From assembly GCA_949290515.1 (NCBI GenBank), contig CASERZ010000002.1, positions 201,221 through 265,220 of the forward strand: a stretch of DNA of 64,000 nt, given 5' to 3'. Position numbers and translations under genes: made by a program. The notes below the pieces were generated by a model, which saw nothing but the letters and a program-made list of their open reading frames with translations, made no database searches and was not told the DNA's origin. Below are positions 34,431-43,478 of this stretch, in pieces (the stretch's first letter is position 1; each line of letters opens with the position of its first letter). The DNA is from an uncultured Christensenella sp. (GTDB taxonomy: Bacteria; Bacillota; Clostridia; Christensenellales; UBA3700).

Positions 34431-34459
34431 ATTATAGTACAAAAGCACGGTTTCGCCAA
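34431..34459 (-). promoter_or_regulatory. Promoter of the DAHP synthase-flavin reductase unit
   Basis: Minus strand TTGGCG and TATAAT with a 17-base spacer, about 25 bases before the ATG. Confidence 0.7.
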
Positions 34460-34488
34460 CTGTTTTGATATCTCTGAGCAAAGATTTG

Positions 34489-34686
34489 TTATTCTGCGTC
34501 GTAGCCCTCGTCTTTTATCTTTGCTTTTATATCGTCCAAAGAAACTTTGCTTTCGTCAAACTTAACTTCCACGCTTTCGCTCAGACGGTCGGCTTTGACA
34601 AAACTTACTCCTTCCATTGCGCCTACGCTCTTATCGACTCTGTTTTCGCAGTGCTCGCACATCATACCTTTTACTTTGATTTTCAT
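34489..34686 (-). CDS. Possible CopZ-like copper chaperone from an internal start in copA
   Basis: Inside copA, and in the same frame, an AAAGGAGATTAAT sequence stands at ideal distance before the ATG at 34686. The product would be a 65-residue HMA protein beginning MKIKVKGMMCEHCENR, the size and form of a free CopZ. It may therefore be made both as a C-terminal domain and as a free chaperone. This is read from the sequence only; the alternative is a recent fusion that kept an inactive binding site. Confidence 0.5.
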   Translation of the reverse strand: MKIKVKGMMCEHCENRVDKSVGAMEGVSFVKADRLSESVEVKFDESKVSLDDIKAKIKDEGYDAE

Positions 34687-36990
34687 ATTAATCTCCTTTA
34701 TGCTTTCTTTTTCTTTTTCAGTATCGTTGTCTTTGCTGATATTTTCATAAGCCACAGGACAGCTTGCTCCGCATACGCTTTCGCTGCCTTCTTGCTCTTT
34801 GAATTTATAAAAATTCAGCCTTAAAGCGTTGCTTACCACAGATACGGACGACAAGCTCATTGCCGCTCCGCCTATCATAGGATTCATTATTATGCCCGTA
34901 AGCGGATAAAGCACTCCGCAAGCTATGGGTATTCCTATGATATTGTATATAAACGCCCAGAAGAGATTTTGCTTTACGTTGCGCATAGTCGCTTTTGCAA
35001 GTTGAATACTGCGCACTACTCCCAAGGGACTTCCGCCTACGATTACGACCTGACCGCTCTCTATCGCTATGTCGCTTCCGCCGCCCATAGCTATACCCAC
35101 GTCGGCTTTTGCAAGCGCGGGAGCGTCGTTTATTCCGTCGCCTACCATTGCAACCTTTGCCCCCTCTCTCATAAGCTTTTCAATAACCTGACTCTTACCC
35201 TCAGGCAAAACGTCGGCTATAACTTCGTCTATACCCGCGCTTTTGGCGATATTCTCAGCCGTAAGAGCATTGTCTCCGCTCAAAAGTATAACTCTTATGC
35301 CCGACTTCTTAAGACTTTCGACGGCGTGCGCAGCGTCTTCCTTGATTGCGTCCGCTACCGCCAATACGCCTACCGCTTTTTTGTCAACGGCTATGATTAT
35401 GACGCTTTTGCCCTGCTCGGCATACTCGCGGGCTTTTGCGCTGTACGGCGTATTATCGAAATCTTTAGTTTTCTCGTGCATCAGTCGCGCGTTGCCCAGA
35501 TATATCTCTTTGCCGTCTGCTACCGCTATTACGCCCAGTCCCGACAAAGCCGTTACGCTTTCTACTTTTATTTGCGAAACGTCTTCCTTAATACCCTGCG
35601 CTACCGCCTGAGCGAGAGGATGCTCGCTCATAATCTCTACGGCTTTTGCCAAGCTGAGAATCTTATCTTTATTCTCAGGTACGTATACGTCAGTCAGCAA
35701 GGGCTTTCCTACCGTTATCGTACCCGTCTTGTCGAATACGACGGTATTCACTCCGCTGAGTTTTTCCAATCCCTCTGCGTTTTTGAACAAAACTCCGCTT
35801 TTCGCTCCCCTGCCTATACCCGTGATTATTGCCGTAGGCGTTGCCAAGCCCAGAGCACAGGGACAGGCTATAACCAGTACGCCCACGAATACTTTTATTG
35901 CCATTGCGGAATTTTCTGCTATCGTCCATATTATCCCCGCAAGTATGGCAATTGCTATTACGGCAGGCACGAAAATACCCGAAACCTTATCCGCAATACG
36001 CGCTATAGGAGCCTTGGAGTTTTGCGCGTCCTCGACAAGTCGGATTATATTGGCAAGCTTTGTTTTCTCTCCTACGTTTTCCGCGATAAATTCTACCGTC
36101 GCCGCGCCGTTGACGGTACCGCCGAATACGTAGTCACCCTCATTTTTGTCGGCAGGAAGGCTTTCGCCCGTAAGCATACTTTCGTTGACAGAAGTATGTC
36201 CTTTTGAGATTTTACCGTCGCAACAAAAACTTTCTCCCGCCTTTACGAGTATTCTGTCGCCCTCAATCACTTCTTTGACATCGATTTCTTTCCACTCTCC
36301 CTCACGCCATACTAAGGCAGTATCGGGAGTGAGCATAGTCAGCTTTTTAATTGCGTCCCCCGTCTTTTTCAAAGACCTGCTCTCCAGCGATTTGCCAAGA
36401 CATATTATCGCGATTATCACCGCCGCGCTTTCAAAGTACAACTCGTGGACTGCGTGAGCGTTTCCCATACATATCAAAACGAAATTGTACATACTGTAAA
36501 CAAACGCGGTAGTAGTGCTTACCGCAACCAAAGAATCCATATTAGGTTTTAAGGTAAAAAGATTTTTAAAGCCTCTCACATAAAATCCCCAGCCCAAAAT
36601 CATTACGGGCACGCATAATACTATCTGCACTGCGCCGAATGCTATAGGATTTGTATCGGGAGATATAAATGACGGATACTTTACTCCCAGCATCGCAGCC
36701 ATAGAAAAAACCAACAGGCAAAATGCCAGCGCAAGCATTGCTATGAGCTTTTTGTCCTGAGGCTTTTTATCCTCCTGCTTTTCGACGACAGCCTTGTATC
36801 CCGCCTTTTCGACGGCGTGCACGATGTCCTCTGTACTAACCTTGTCCTTATCGTATTCGACTACGGCTTTTCCGCTTGCAAAATTTACGTTGCACGCGCT
36901 CACCCCGTCAAGCTTTTCTATAGCTTTTCTGCAAGTTGCGGCACATACCACACACGTCATACCGCCTATGGAAAATGTAAACTTCTGCAT
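34489..36990 (-). CDS. copA: Copper-exporting P1B-type ATPase with N- and C-terminal HMA domains
   Basis: 833 residues from the ATG at 36990, which has GGAGAAAAGGAT upstream; a longer frame would run through the promoter. N-terminal HMA with GMTCVVC (Cys13, Cys16), eight predicted membrane segments with the CPCALGLATP ion motif (about 376), phosphorylation site DKTGT (about 419), SEHPLAQA (about 470) and GDGINDAPA (about 618) define a Cu+ exporter. A Ser/Cys/Glu-rich linker leads to a second HMA at the C-terminus (from Met769, Cys778 and Cys781), an unusual place that looks like fusion of a copZ gene. Confidence 0.94.
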   Translation of the reverse strand: MQKFTFSIGGMTCVVCAATCRKAIEKLDGVSACNVNFASGKAVVEYDKDKVSTEDIVHAVEKAGYKAVVEKQEDKKPQDKKLIAMLALAFCLLVFSMAAMLGVKYPSFISPDTNPIAFGAVQIVLCVPVMILGWGFYVRGFKNLFTLKPNMDSLVAVSTTTAFVYSMYNFVLICMGNAHAVHELYFESAAVIIAIICLGKSLESRSLKKTGDAIKKLTMLTPDTALVWREGEWKEIDVKEVIEGDRILVKAGESFCCDGKISKGHTSVNESMLTGESLPADKNEGDYVFGGTVNGAATVEFIAENVGEKTKLANIIRLVEDAQNSKAPIARIADKVSGIFVPAVIAIAILAGIIWTIAENSAMAIKVFVGVLVIACPCALGLATPTAIITGIGRGAKSGVLFKNAEGLEKLSGVNTVVFDKTGTITVGKPLLTDVYVPENKDKILSLAKAVEIMSEHPLAQAVAQGIKEDVSQIKVESVTALSGLGVIAVADGKEIYLGNARLMHEKTKDFDNTPYSAKAREYAEQGKSVIIIAVDKKAVGVLAVADAIKEDAAHAVESLKKSGIRVILLSGDNALTAENIAKSAGIDEVIADVLPEGKSQVIEKLMREGAKVAMVGDGINDAPALAKADVGIAMGGGSDIAIESGQVVIVGGSPLGVVRSIQLAKATMRNVKQNLFWAFIYNIIGIPIACGVLYPLTGIIMNPMIGGAAMSLSSVSVVSNALRLNFYKFKEQEGSESVCGASCPVAYENISKDNDTEKEKESIKEINMKIKVKGMMCEHCENRVDKSVGAMEGVSFVKADRLSESVEVKFDESKVSLDDIKAKIKDEGYDAE

Positions 36991-37026
36991 ATCCTTTTCT
37001 CCGAAATTCCTATCTGAAATTTTAAT

Positions 37027-37045
37027 CCCTACTATTTTACTAGGG
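37027..37045. promoter_or_regulatory. Inverted repeat operator downstream of the copA promoter
   Basis: CCCTA-N9-TAGGG, with flanking A/T symmetry (ATACCCTA on the minus strand), lies just after the predicted transcription start. It resembles copper-responsive repressor sites in general form; the regulator is not in the window. Confidence 0.5.
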
Positions 37046-37059
37046 TATAGATTATTTAT

Positions 37060-37088
37060 ATAGTACAACATAAATTTTGCTTTGTCAA
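37060..37088 (-). promoter_or_regulatory. Promoter of copA
   Basis: Minus strand TTGACA and TACTAT, spacer 17 bases. Predicted start near 37053, about 60 bases before the ATG at 36990. Confidence 0.75.
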
Positions 37089-37200
37089 TATTATTGCGTG
37101 TCATTTTATAAATAAACACTACAAGATAATAAATAACGGTATCGCCGACACGAAGAAGTTTAAAACCTCATTTAAACAAAACACAAACCCGACCTTGCGT

Positions 37201-37234
37201 AAAAACAAAAATACGCCCCGCTATAGCGGAGCGT
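37201..37234 (-). terminator. Intrinsic terminator after the sugar operon lipoprotein
   Basis: TACGCTCCGCTA and TAGCGGGGCGTA-type arms (one G-T pair) followed on the minus strand by TTTTTGTTTTT; it ends the transporter-lipoprotein unit. Confidence 0.85.
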
Positions 37235-37267
37235 AAATTGGATTTGTTATTCTTATTGCCTAACTTA

Positions 37268-38191
37268 TCAGTCGCCGTAGTCAAACTCTACTACCATCTC
37301 GGCAAAACCGATTACGTCAGCTTTGAGCACAAGGCTCTTGTCAACGTCGTTGTTCTGCGTGTAGTACGAAAGAATATCTTCGTTGTAGATTTCCAAAGAG
37401 TCAACCTGCTGATTCTTCTTGGTATAAAGTACAGTCAGGCGGTCGTTGTCCATAGAATATACCTGATTCCAGTCATAGCTTATGTCTTCGCCGTAACCTG
37501 TCCAGTATTTCTTTTCAGCCGCAGCATTGGCATCTCTGGTTACCACGTTGCCGTTGCTGTCGTATACGGCTCTGGTCTCTATTCTCATAAAACGGTTGGA
37601 GAGCTTGAAGCTGTCATTGAGATAGAATCTCATACTGTCGCTTGCAGTAAGACCGTTGGCAAGAATGTATTCGGAATTGATGTTGGCAAAGATGACCTCG
37701 ATAGGATTGAATCCTTCGTTGAGTTCTCCGCTGGCAACGCCGTTAACAAGCTTATATTCGAAAGTCTTATCAACGGTAAATTTTTCTCTATAATTCTTTT
37801 TGTCGATATGCTTTACGTAATCTTCTCTCTTAACGTCCTTGAATACGGTAGTCTTTATCGTATAGTTTTGAGAATCGGTATACTCAACGTCGAAAGCCAT
37901 AAAAGCCGTCATTTCATCGTTGTCGTCAGGCCAACCCTTAACGCTTGTCGAGCCTCTGGTGATTTCTTTGGAGTAATAGGTGTATGCATATACAAAACTG
38001 GATTTCCAGCCGGTTGCAAACAATTTATCCATAAGAGTATTCAACGTCTCGGTATGTTCTGCTACTGCCGCATCGTTTTCTGCATAATACTCTTTTTCCT
38101 TTTCTTCAGCACTCTTGCAACCGACGAAAACAGTCATAAGAATGCATACCGTCAACATAAGAGATACAATCAATATAAGTTTTTTCTTCAT
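37268..38191 (-). CDS. Lipoprotein of unknown function
   Basis: 307 residues with a signal peptide and lipobox FVGC (Cys25), followed by a charged Lys/Glu stretch and a soluble domain that I do not recognise. It starts one base after the transporter stop with AAGGAGGAC upstream, so it is co-expressed with the GPH transporter; a substrate-capturing role at the membrane is a guess from context. Confidence 0.7.
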   Translation of the reverse strand: MKKKLILIVSLMLTVCILMTVFVGCKSAEEKEKEYYAENDAAVAEHTETLNTLMDKLFATGWKSSFVYAYTYYSKEITRGSTSVKGWPDDNDEMTAFMAFDVEYTDSQNYTIKTTVFKDVKREDYVKHIDKKNYREKFTVDKTFEYKLVNGVASGELNEGFNPIEVIFANINSEYILANGLTASDSMRFYLNDSFKLSNRFMRIETRAVYDSNGNVVTRDANAAAEKKYWTGYGEDISYDWNQVYSMDNDRLTVLYTKKNQQVDSLEIYNEDILSYYTQNNDVDKSLVLKADVIGFAEMVVEFDYGD

Positions 38192-38192
38192 A

Positions 38193-40016
38193 TTATTTGT
38201 CCTCCTTCACGTCTTCGGCTTTTTCGCTCTTGACCGTCTTGGGCTTTGCCGTTCTCTTAGGCTTTGCGGGAGCAACGGAAGCATCTTCGGCTACGCTCTC
38301 TCGCGCTTGCTCAGAGTTTTCGCTAACCTTAGCTTGCTCGGATTTAGCTTTTGTCGATTTTCTCTTGGGCTTAGCGGGAGCTTCGTCAGCTACGAGAAGG
38401 CTTTCTGTAACCTCAGTCGCAGTAGCTTCCTGCTGATTTTTAGCCATTTCGATTTCTTTCTCGATATCCTCTTCAGCTACCTTTTCGGCAACTACGGAAT
38501 ATACGTCGGTTTCGCCCTCTACGGCAAGGCCTTCGAGTTTCTTTGCATCTTCGAGACGTTTGACTGCAAGTCTGCCCTGTATCTCAGCCATCTTTTTACC
38601 GCTGAGCTTGTAGAACATAATAGGTACGATAGATACCAGGTTGAGTATAGCAGGTATAATCGTATAGATTGCAAACAAACCGAACTTCGTGAAATCTGAC
38701 TGAATAGGGGTATGATCGCTCAAGAAAGGAAGTGCCTGAGAGAAACCGAAGTAAACGAGCAAGTAGCTCATTACGTAGTCCTTGAGACCTGAGGAAACTT
38801 TAGAACGCAAGCTCATAAGCGAGAAGGTAATACCTTCGCATCTGTCACCCGTCTTGTCTTCCCAGTAGTCGAGCGTATCGGTAGCCATAAGGTGAGGTAT
38901 TACGTTGAGGATACCTACAGGAATCATCGCCGCAAACATCAGTATAGCTATGAGCCACCACCACGTGCCGCCTATCAAGTAGATAAAGAATATGATGGCA
39001 AGACCTATGGAGTGCCAGATAGTAGCGAATATAAACAGCTTTTTACTGTCCATCATCTTTCTGAGCTTAGGCGCAATCATCATACCTATCATCGACGCGA
39101 TAGCACCGGGCAGAGCGAATATAATCTGCAAGGAACCGTTGTTGTATATGTAAGATACGACGTAAATAATCATTGCGGAAACAAAGTTTCTGAAGAACGT
39201 CAGCAAGTTTGAACATATCAACAACAGGAACTGTTTGTTTTTGAACAGATATTTGAATCCTTCGAGAGTGCTGGGCGTACGGTCGGTAGGCTCGAGTCTT
39301 TCTTTGATGAACTTTGCACCGAGTAACATAAACACAGGTCCGAGAATACCGATAACGAGTGCCATCAACATATAAGAGTTGGGATAATCGTTTTTGGTAA
39401 TGAGCAAGAACAACGTAATGAGTACAAGTGCCGACTGCTCGCCTATACTACCCAAAATACGGCTTATGGAAATGATCTTTGCTCTTTCGTCGGTATTAGG
39501 GGAAGCAACGGCAGGCAAACCTTGGAGAGGAATACCGACGACTGAACCCAAAATACTGTAAAGAAGATATGTGATCCACATGAACGCTACCTTTGCGGTA
39601 GTTGAACCCATTGCCGAATAAATGCCGGGCATAAACATGATGATTGTCACAATACCCCAAGGTATAGCACCGAAGAACAAGAAAGGACGCATTTTACCCC
39701 ACTTACTTCTCGTCTTGTCGACGATAACGCCCATTGTAGGGTCATCGAGACCGTCGAAAACCTTGGAGACCAAGAACATTATGCCGACTTGCGTAGCAGG
39801 AATACTTACGCAGACGGTGTAGAAAAACAGCAAGTAGCCTTGTACAAGACCGGTTACCGCACTGGAAGCAAACTGAGCCAGAGAGAAGAATACGTAATCT
39901 CTCATCTTCAGATACTTCTTGTTGGCGAGTTCGTCGTCAGACATCCCGCCGGAGGGCTCTTCCTGAATAGGCATAGCCTCTTCAACAAAGCCTTCTTGTT
40001 GAACATTCTCTTCCAC
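38193..40016 (-). CDS. GPH-family sugar:cation symporter with charged C-terminal tail
   Basis: 607 residues starting with GTG behind GGGGAGG. Twelve membrane segments and the GPH signature regions are visible: SKVFDGLDDPTMGVIVDKTRSKWGKMRP (about 83-110) and the matching cytoplasmic loop around LMATDTLDYWEDKTGDR (about 376-392). GPH carriers import glycosides, pentosides and hexuronides with Na+ or H+. The last roughly 60 residues are a Lys/Ala/Pro/Glu-rich disordered tail with repeated KPKRK and AKPKT pieces, not seen in ordinary GPH carriers. Likely brings in the glucuronide used by the operon. Confidence 0.9.
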   Translation of the reverse strand: MEENVQQEGFVEEAMPIQEEPSGGMSDDELANKKYLKMRDYVFFSLAQFASSAVTGLVQGYLLFFYTVCVSIPATQVGIMFLVSKVFDGLDDPTMGVIVDKTRSKWGKMRPFLFFGAIPWGIVTIIMFMPGIYSAMGSTTAKVAFMWITYLLYSILGSVVGIPLQGLPAVASPNTDERAKIISISRILGSIGEQSALVLITLFLLITKNDYPNSYMLMALVIGILGPVFMLLGAKFIKERLEPTDRTPSTLEGFKYLFKNKQFLLLICSNLLTFFRNFVSAMIIYVVSYIYNNGSLQIIFALPGAIASMIGMMIAPKLRKMMDSKKLFIFATIWHSIGLAIIFFIYLIGGTWWWLIAILMFAAMIPVGILNVIPHLMATDTLDYWEDKTGDRCEGITFSLMSLRSKVSSGLKDYVMSYLLVYFGFSQALPFLSDHTPIQSDFTKFGLFAIYTIIPAILNLVSIVPIMFYKLSGKKMAEIQGRLAVKRLEDAKKLEGLAVEGETDVYSVVAEKVAEEDIEKEIEMAKNQQEATATEVTESLLVADEAPAKPKRKSTKAKSEQAKVSENSEQARESVAEDASVAPAKPKRTAKPKTVKSEKAEDVKEDK

Positions 40017-40114
40017 TCAAAACCTCCCCTTGCAATAAAATTGCATTGATAAAATGATATTGGTTTATAGGTATTTACCTACAAGTTTAACTGAAAATTT
40101 ACATTATTGGATAT

Positions 40115-40143
40115 ATTATAACAAATTATTTATAATATATCAA
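40115..40143 (-). promoter_or_regulatory. Promoter of the transporter-lipoprotein unit
   Basis: Minus strand TTGATA and TATAAT, spacer 17 bases; leader about 90 bases. Confidence 0.7.
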
Positions 40144-40228
40144 ATAATAGACCGCGTTTTTAGGTAAAATATTATAATAATTATTTATACCTATATGCAC
40201 AACCTGTTAGTCTTACTGATTGCAACGC

Positions 40229-42163
40229 TTATTTCTTTTGCAGAGTCTTTCTGAAGAAGTTGCCGTCGGGGTAACTCAACACAAACGCACCCGTACTGCT
40301 CCACGCCTGCAACATCGAGCCGTCGGGATGTACAGGGCTGAAAAACTCTATAGGAGTATAGTTGCCTTTCTGAATGTTATACTCGAACCATCTTGTGAGA
40401 GGGTAAGTATAATCCATACCGTGCATAAGCTTTGCATAAGCGTATACGCAAGAGAGATAAGGCCAGTCGCCGCCGTTGTGATAATAGTAAGGCAACGAAG
40501 ATTTCTGCACGATGTCTCTCGTATTTTTATAGAAGGGATATACGCTGAGAGTACCGAAGTCTCCCGCTCCCTGCTCTTTGTTGTTTTTGCTCTCGAGAAG
40601 TCTTTCCATATTCTCGAGTACGCGCTTTGCTCTGTTGTCGTCTGCGATACCGAAAAGTACGGTTACGACGGTGTCGATAGAAAGATTGTCCTCTACGAAG
40701 CTGTCGCTCTTATAGTTGACGTACCAACCCTTTTCCTCATCCCAAAGCAAATCGTTGATAGACTTGACTACCTTTTCGTAAAGCTGTCTGTATTCGTCGG
40801 ACTTTTGCGCGTTGTCAAGACAATTCTTGTAAATTTCGCTCATAGCAAAAAGTGCTCTCGCGTACAACGCCTCGTCATAGGTGCAGTACGTAGACCTGAA
40901 TACGTTATCGCACCAGTCGCGTCTGTTGTACTCTCCGCCCTTGACGAGAAGACCCGTCGAATCGGTTTCTTTCATCAGTCTTTTGAGTACGAGATTCGCG
41001 CTGTCGATAACCTTGCCAGCTTTTACTTTCTCATTGAGTACGGAATAGTCGCCCGTATGTACGAGGTAATCGTAAAGCATAAGCACGAAGAAGGAAGGAG
41101 AATCGTAGTGGTCTCCCCAGTAATTCTTAAAGTTGAATTTTACCGCGGAAGGACACTGACCTTTCTTGCTGATGCCGTTGGCAAGCGTGATGATTTCGTT
41201 TCTTACGAGTTCGGGCTTGACGGGCAAAACGCTGAGCACCGTCCAGTAAGCGTCGCGGTAATAAGTACGTGCGGGGAACTGATATACTATACCCGCCAAA
41301 AATCCTTTGAATTTGCCAAGTTCCTTGTAGTTGGACAAAGAAGCGTTGAGCAAGGATTTGTAATAAGCATTGAGGAATTTGTCCTCGAGTTTTTCGGGGC
41401 ACTTGAGTTCGCTTGCGTATTTGTCGCAATCCTTGAGAGCGTTGTCAAAATTCTTAAGAGCCGCTTTGACGTCGCAGAAAGTAAAGTCGCTTCTCGTACC
41501 AGCGCTCATTACGTATCTGAAGGATTTACTCTCGCCCTTTTTGATTTCTCCGCCGTAGGTGAACTGATTGTAAAAACCTCTTTCGCTTTCAAGACCCGTC
41601 AAAGGACAGTTTGCGGCAACGTCGAGATAGAAGTCACCCATAACGTCGCCTTTCATATAGCTGAATTTCTCGCTGCTTTCGACGCTCTTTTTATTTTTCT
41701 TGAGAAGTCCGCCTATGATTTTTGCTATATTTCCCGCCGAAAGACGGTTGGCAAGCAACTGCTGAACGTAGGAAGCAAAATCTATACCGAAGTTGGTGAC
41801 GTTGTCAAAATACAAATCTTCCTTGGCGGTAATTTTGTTTTCCACGTAAATGCAATTGTGAGTGGTATCCAAAAATTGCGTAATCTCAAAATCGGCATTC
41901 ATTTCGCTGAAAGTCGTAACCTGCTTTTTGCCGAGCATTTTTACGACTTTATCGCTCATATATTCAATAGGTTTGTGATTGATTGAAAAAAGAGGATAAA
42001 ACGCGGTAAATACCGAATACTTATTCATTACTGCGTATTTTGATATACCGCCTCTGCCGTCAAACTGAGCGGTGATAAGATTGTTGGCTACGTCGTAGCA
42101 AACCTTCTTGTGAAACTTTTCCGAAACTACTATTTCGCCCGAAACACTGTACTTTACTGACAT
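40229..42163 (-). CDS. Six-hairpin (alpha/alpha)6 glycosidase-like protein
   Basis: 644 residues: a beta-sandwich N-terminal part (to about 290), then an (alpha/alpha)6 barrel with YQFPARTYYRDAYWTVLSVLP (about 315), GEYNRRDWCDNVFR (about 433) and LPYYYHNGGDWPYLSCVYAYAK (about 573). This is the six-hairpin glycosidase superfamily (glycogen-debranching, rhamnosidase and GH63-like enzymes); the exact GH family is not certain. Asp/Glu in RDAYW and GGDWP are catalytic candidates. No signal peptide, so it works in the cytoplasm on imported sugar. Confidence 0.72.
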   Translation of the reverse strand: MSVKYSVSGEIVVSEKFHKKVCYDVANNLITAQFDGRGGISKYAVMNKYSVFTAFYPLFSINHKPIEYMSDKVVKMLGKKQVTTFSEMNADFEITQFLDTTHNCIYVENKITAKEDLYFDNVTNFGIDFASYVQQLLANRLSAGNIAKIIGGLLKKNKKSVESSEKFSYMKGDVMGDFYLDVAANCPLTGLESERGFYNQFTYGGEIKKGESKSFRYVMSAGTRSDFTFCDVKAALKNFDNALKDCDKYASELKCPEKLEDKFLNAYYKSLLNASLSNYKELGKFKGFLAGIVYQFPARTYYRDAYWTVLSVLPVKPELVRNEIITLANGISKKGQCPSAVKFNFKNYWGDHYDSPSFFVLMLYDYLVHTGDYSVLNEKVKAGKVIDSANLVLKRLMKETDSTGLLVKGGEYNRRDWCDNVFRSTYCTYDEALYARALFAMSEIYKNCLDNAQKSDEYRQLYEKVVKSINDLLWDEEKGWYVNYKSDSFVEDNLSIDTVVTVLFGIADDNRAKRVLENMERLLESKNNKEQGAGDFGTLSVYPFYKNTRDIVQKSSLPYYYHNGGDWPYLSCVYAYAKLMHGMDYTYPLTRWFEYNIQKGNYTPIEFFSPVHPDGSMLQAWSSTGAFVLSYPDGNFFRKTLQKK

Positions 42164-42285
42164 AATTTCCTTCCTTGTATTTGATTTTTCTGTCGCTTTT
42201 ATAAATAATCCGATTTTTTTGCCGTGCGAAGGCTGTCTGCACGCCTTGTTAGGGTGTGCCTTATGCCTAATCGCTCAGAATTTTG

Positions 42286-43476
42286 TTATTTAACTTCTTT
42301 TACGCTGTTTTGCTTTTCTTCTTCTATGCGCTTTTGCAACTCTTTGTAGTAGAGGTCCTCAAATCCCTTCTCGTCGGGAGATACGGTTCTGCCCAACCAG
42401 CCCGAAAGGTGGATTGCGTTGGAGAAAGTAAGACCGTTGAGACCTTCCTCATAGTTGCCGATAAGCTTGTCTTCGAGACCGAGTACTACCTTGGAGAAGT
42501 TACGGATAACGTTGATATGCTGTCCCTTGTCGATAAGAAGTCCTTTGAGTACTTCTGCAAGCGTAAACCTAACGGTGATTTTCTTATTCTTGGGCTTGCC
42601 CATAAATACTGTGTTTACCTTTGAAAATTCAGGTTCGAGCATTTCGAGTTTGGTAAATTCGAGCTTCATACCGAAGTCGCTGCCGCCCGAGATGACCATC
42701 TTACCGCCGTCGCCCGAGATTTCCAGTCTGTTGGTACCGGGAGCGTCGTGCGTGGAAGTAACGAATACGCCCGTTGCGCCGTTTTCGAAAGTACACATAG
42801 CGGTAACGTCGTTTTCTACGTTAATCTGTCTGCCTACCGTCTTAGCTACGGCGGTTACGCTGGTAATCTTGCTTCCTGCAAGCCAGGTAAACAAGTCAAG
42901 CTGGTGAGGGTCCTGATTGATGAGGACGCCGCCGCCTTCGCCTGCCCACGTACCTCTCCATCCGCCTTGCGAATAGTATGCCTGAGGTCTGTACCAGTTG
43001 GTGATTATCCAGACGATTCTCTTGAGATTGCCAAGCTCTCCCGAGTCAATGATAGCTTTTGCTGCCTTGTAAATCTTGCTCGTTCTTTGATTATAAAGCA
43101 ATCCGAATTTTACGTTGGGTCTTTCCTTCTTTGCGTATTCTGCCACTTCTCTTACAGCCTTTGTATATACGCCTGCGGGCTTGTCACTCAAAGTGTTGAT
43201 GTTAAGCTCGAGAGCACGCTTTGCGATTACGGGGTGAGCATAGTGAGGAGTGTCGATAATAACTGCGTCGATAAGACCGCTCGTGAGCATATCCTCGTAG
43301 TTGTCGAAGATTTTTACTTTATCTGCAAACTTGTTTTTTGCCCATTCTCTTCTGTCTGCCGCGATATCGCATACAGCGGTGAGAACAGCGTTTTTATCCA
43401 TACCTGCAAACAGCTTGCTTGCGTATCCGCTACCCTGCTTGCCTATACCTACGATACCGTATCTTACCTTTTCCAT
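42286..43476 (-). CDS. Gfo/Idh/MocA-family oxidoreductase (1)
   Basis: 396 residues. N-terminal Rossmann fold with GIVGIGKQGSGYA, SDKPAG where most members have EKP (the lysine is kept), and the C-terminal substrate domain with GEGGGVLINQDPHQLDLFTWLAG (about 185-207) holding the usual Asp and His. NAD(P)-dependent oxidation of a sugar or inositol is likely. It sits between the glycosidase and the TIM-barrel gene, two bases from the latter, RBS GGAGGC. Confidence 0.9.
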   Translation of the reverse strand: MEKVRYGIVGIGKQGSGYASKLFAGMDKNAVLTAVCDIAADRREWAKNKFADKVKIFDNYEDMLTSGLIDAVIIDTPHYAHPVIAKRALELNINTLSDKPAGVYTKAVREVAEYAKKERPNVKFGLLYNQRTSKIYKAAKAIIDSGELGNLKRIVWIITNWYRPQAYYSQGGWRGTWAGEGGGVLINQDPHQLDLFTWLAGSKITSVTAVAKTVGRQINVENDVTAMCTFENGATGVFVTSTHDAPGTNRLEISGDGGKMVISGGSDFGMKLEFTKLEMLEPEFSKVNTVFMGKPKNKKITVRFTLAEVLKGLLIDKGQHINVIRNFSKVVLGLEDKLIGNYEEGLNGLTFSNAIHLSGWLGRTVSPDEKGFEDLYYKELQKRIEEEKQNSVKEVK

Positions 43477-43478
43477 TA

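Noticed and set aside
36991..37119. Upstream extension of CopA by 43 residues
   Set aside because: The extension crosses the copA promoter and operator; the ATG at 36990 has a good binding site and a normal HMA start.
40220..41986. 588-residue plus-strand open frame
   Set aside because: Antisense to the six-hairpin glycosidase, with no homology or start signals.
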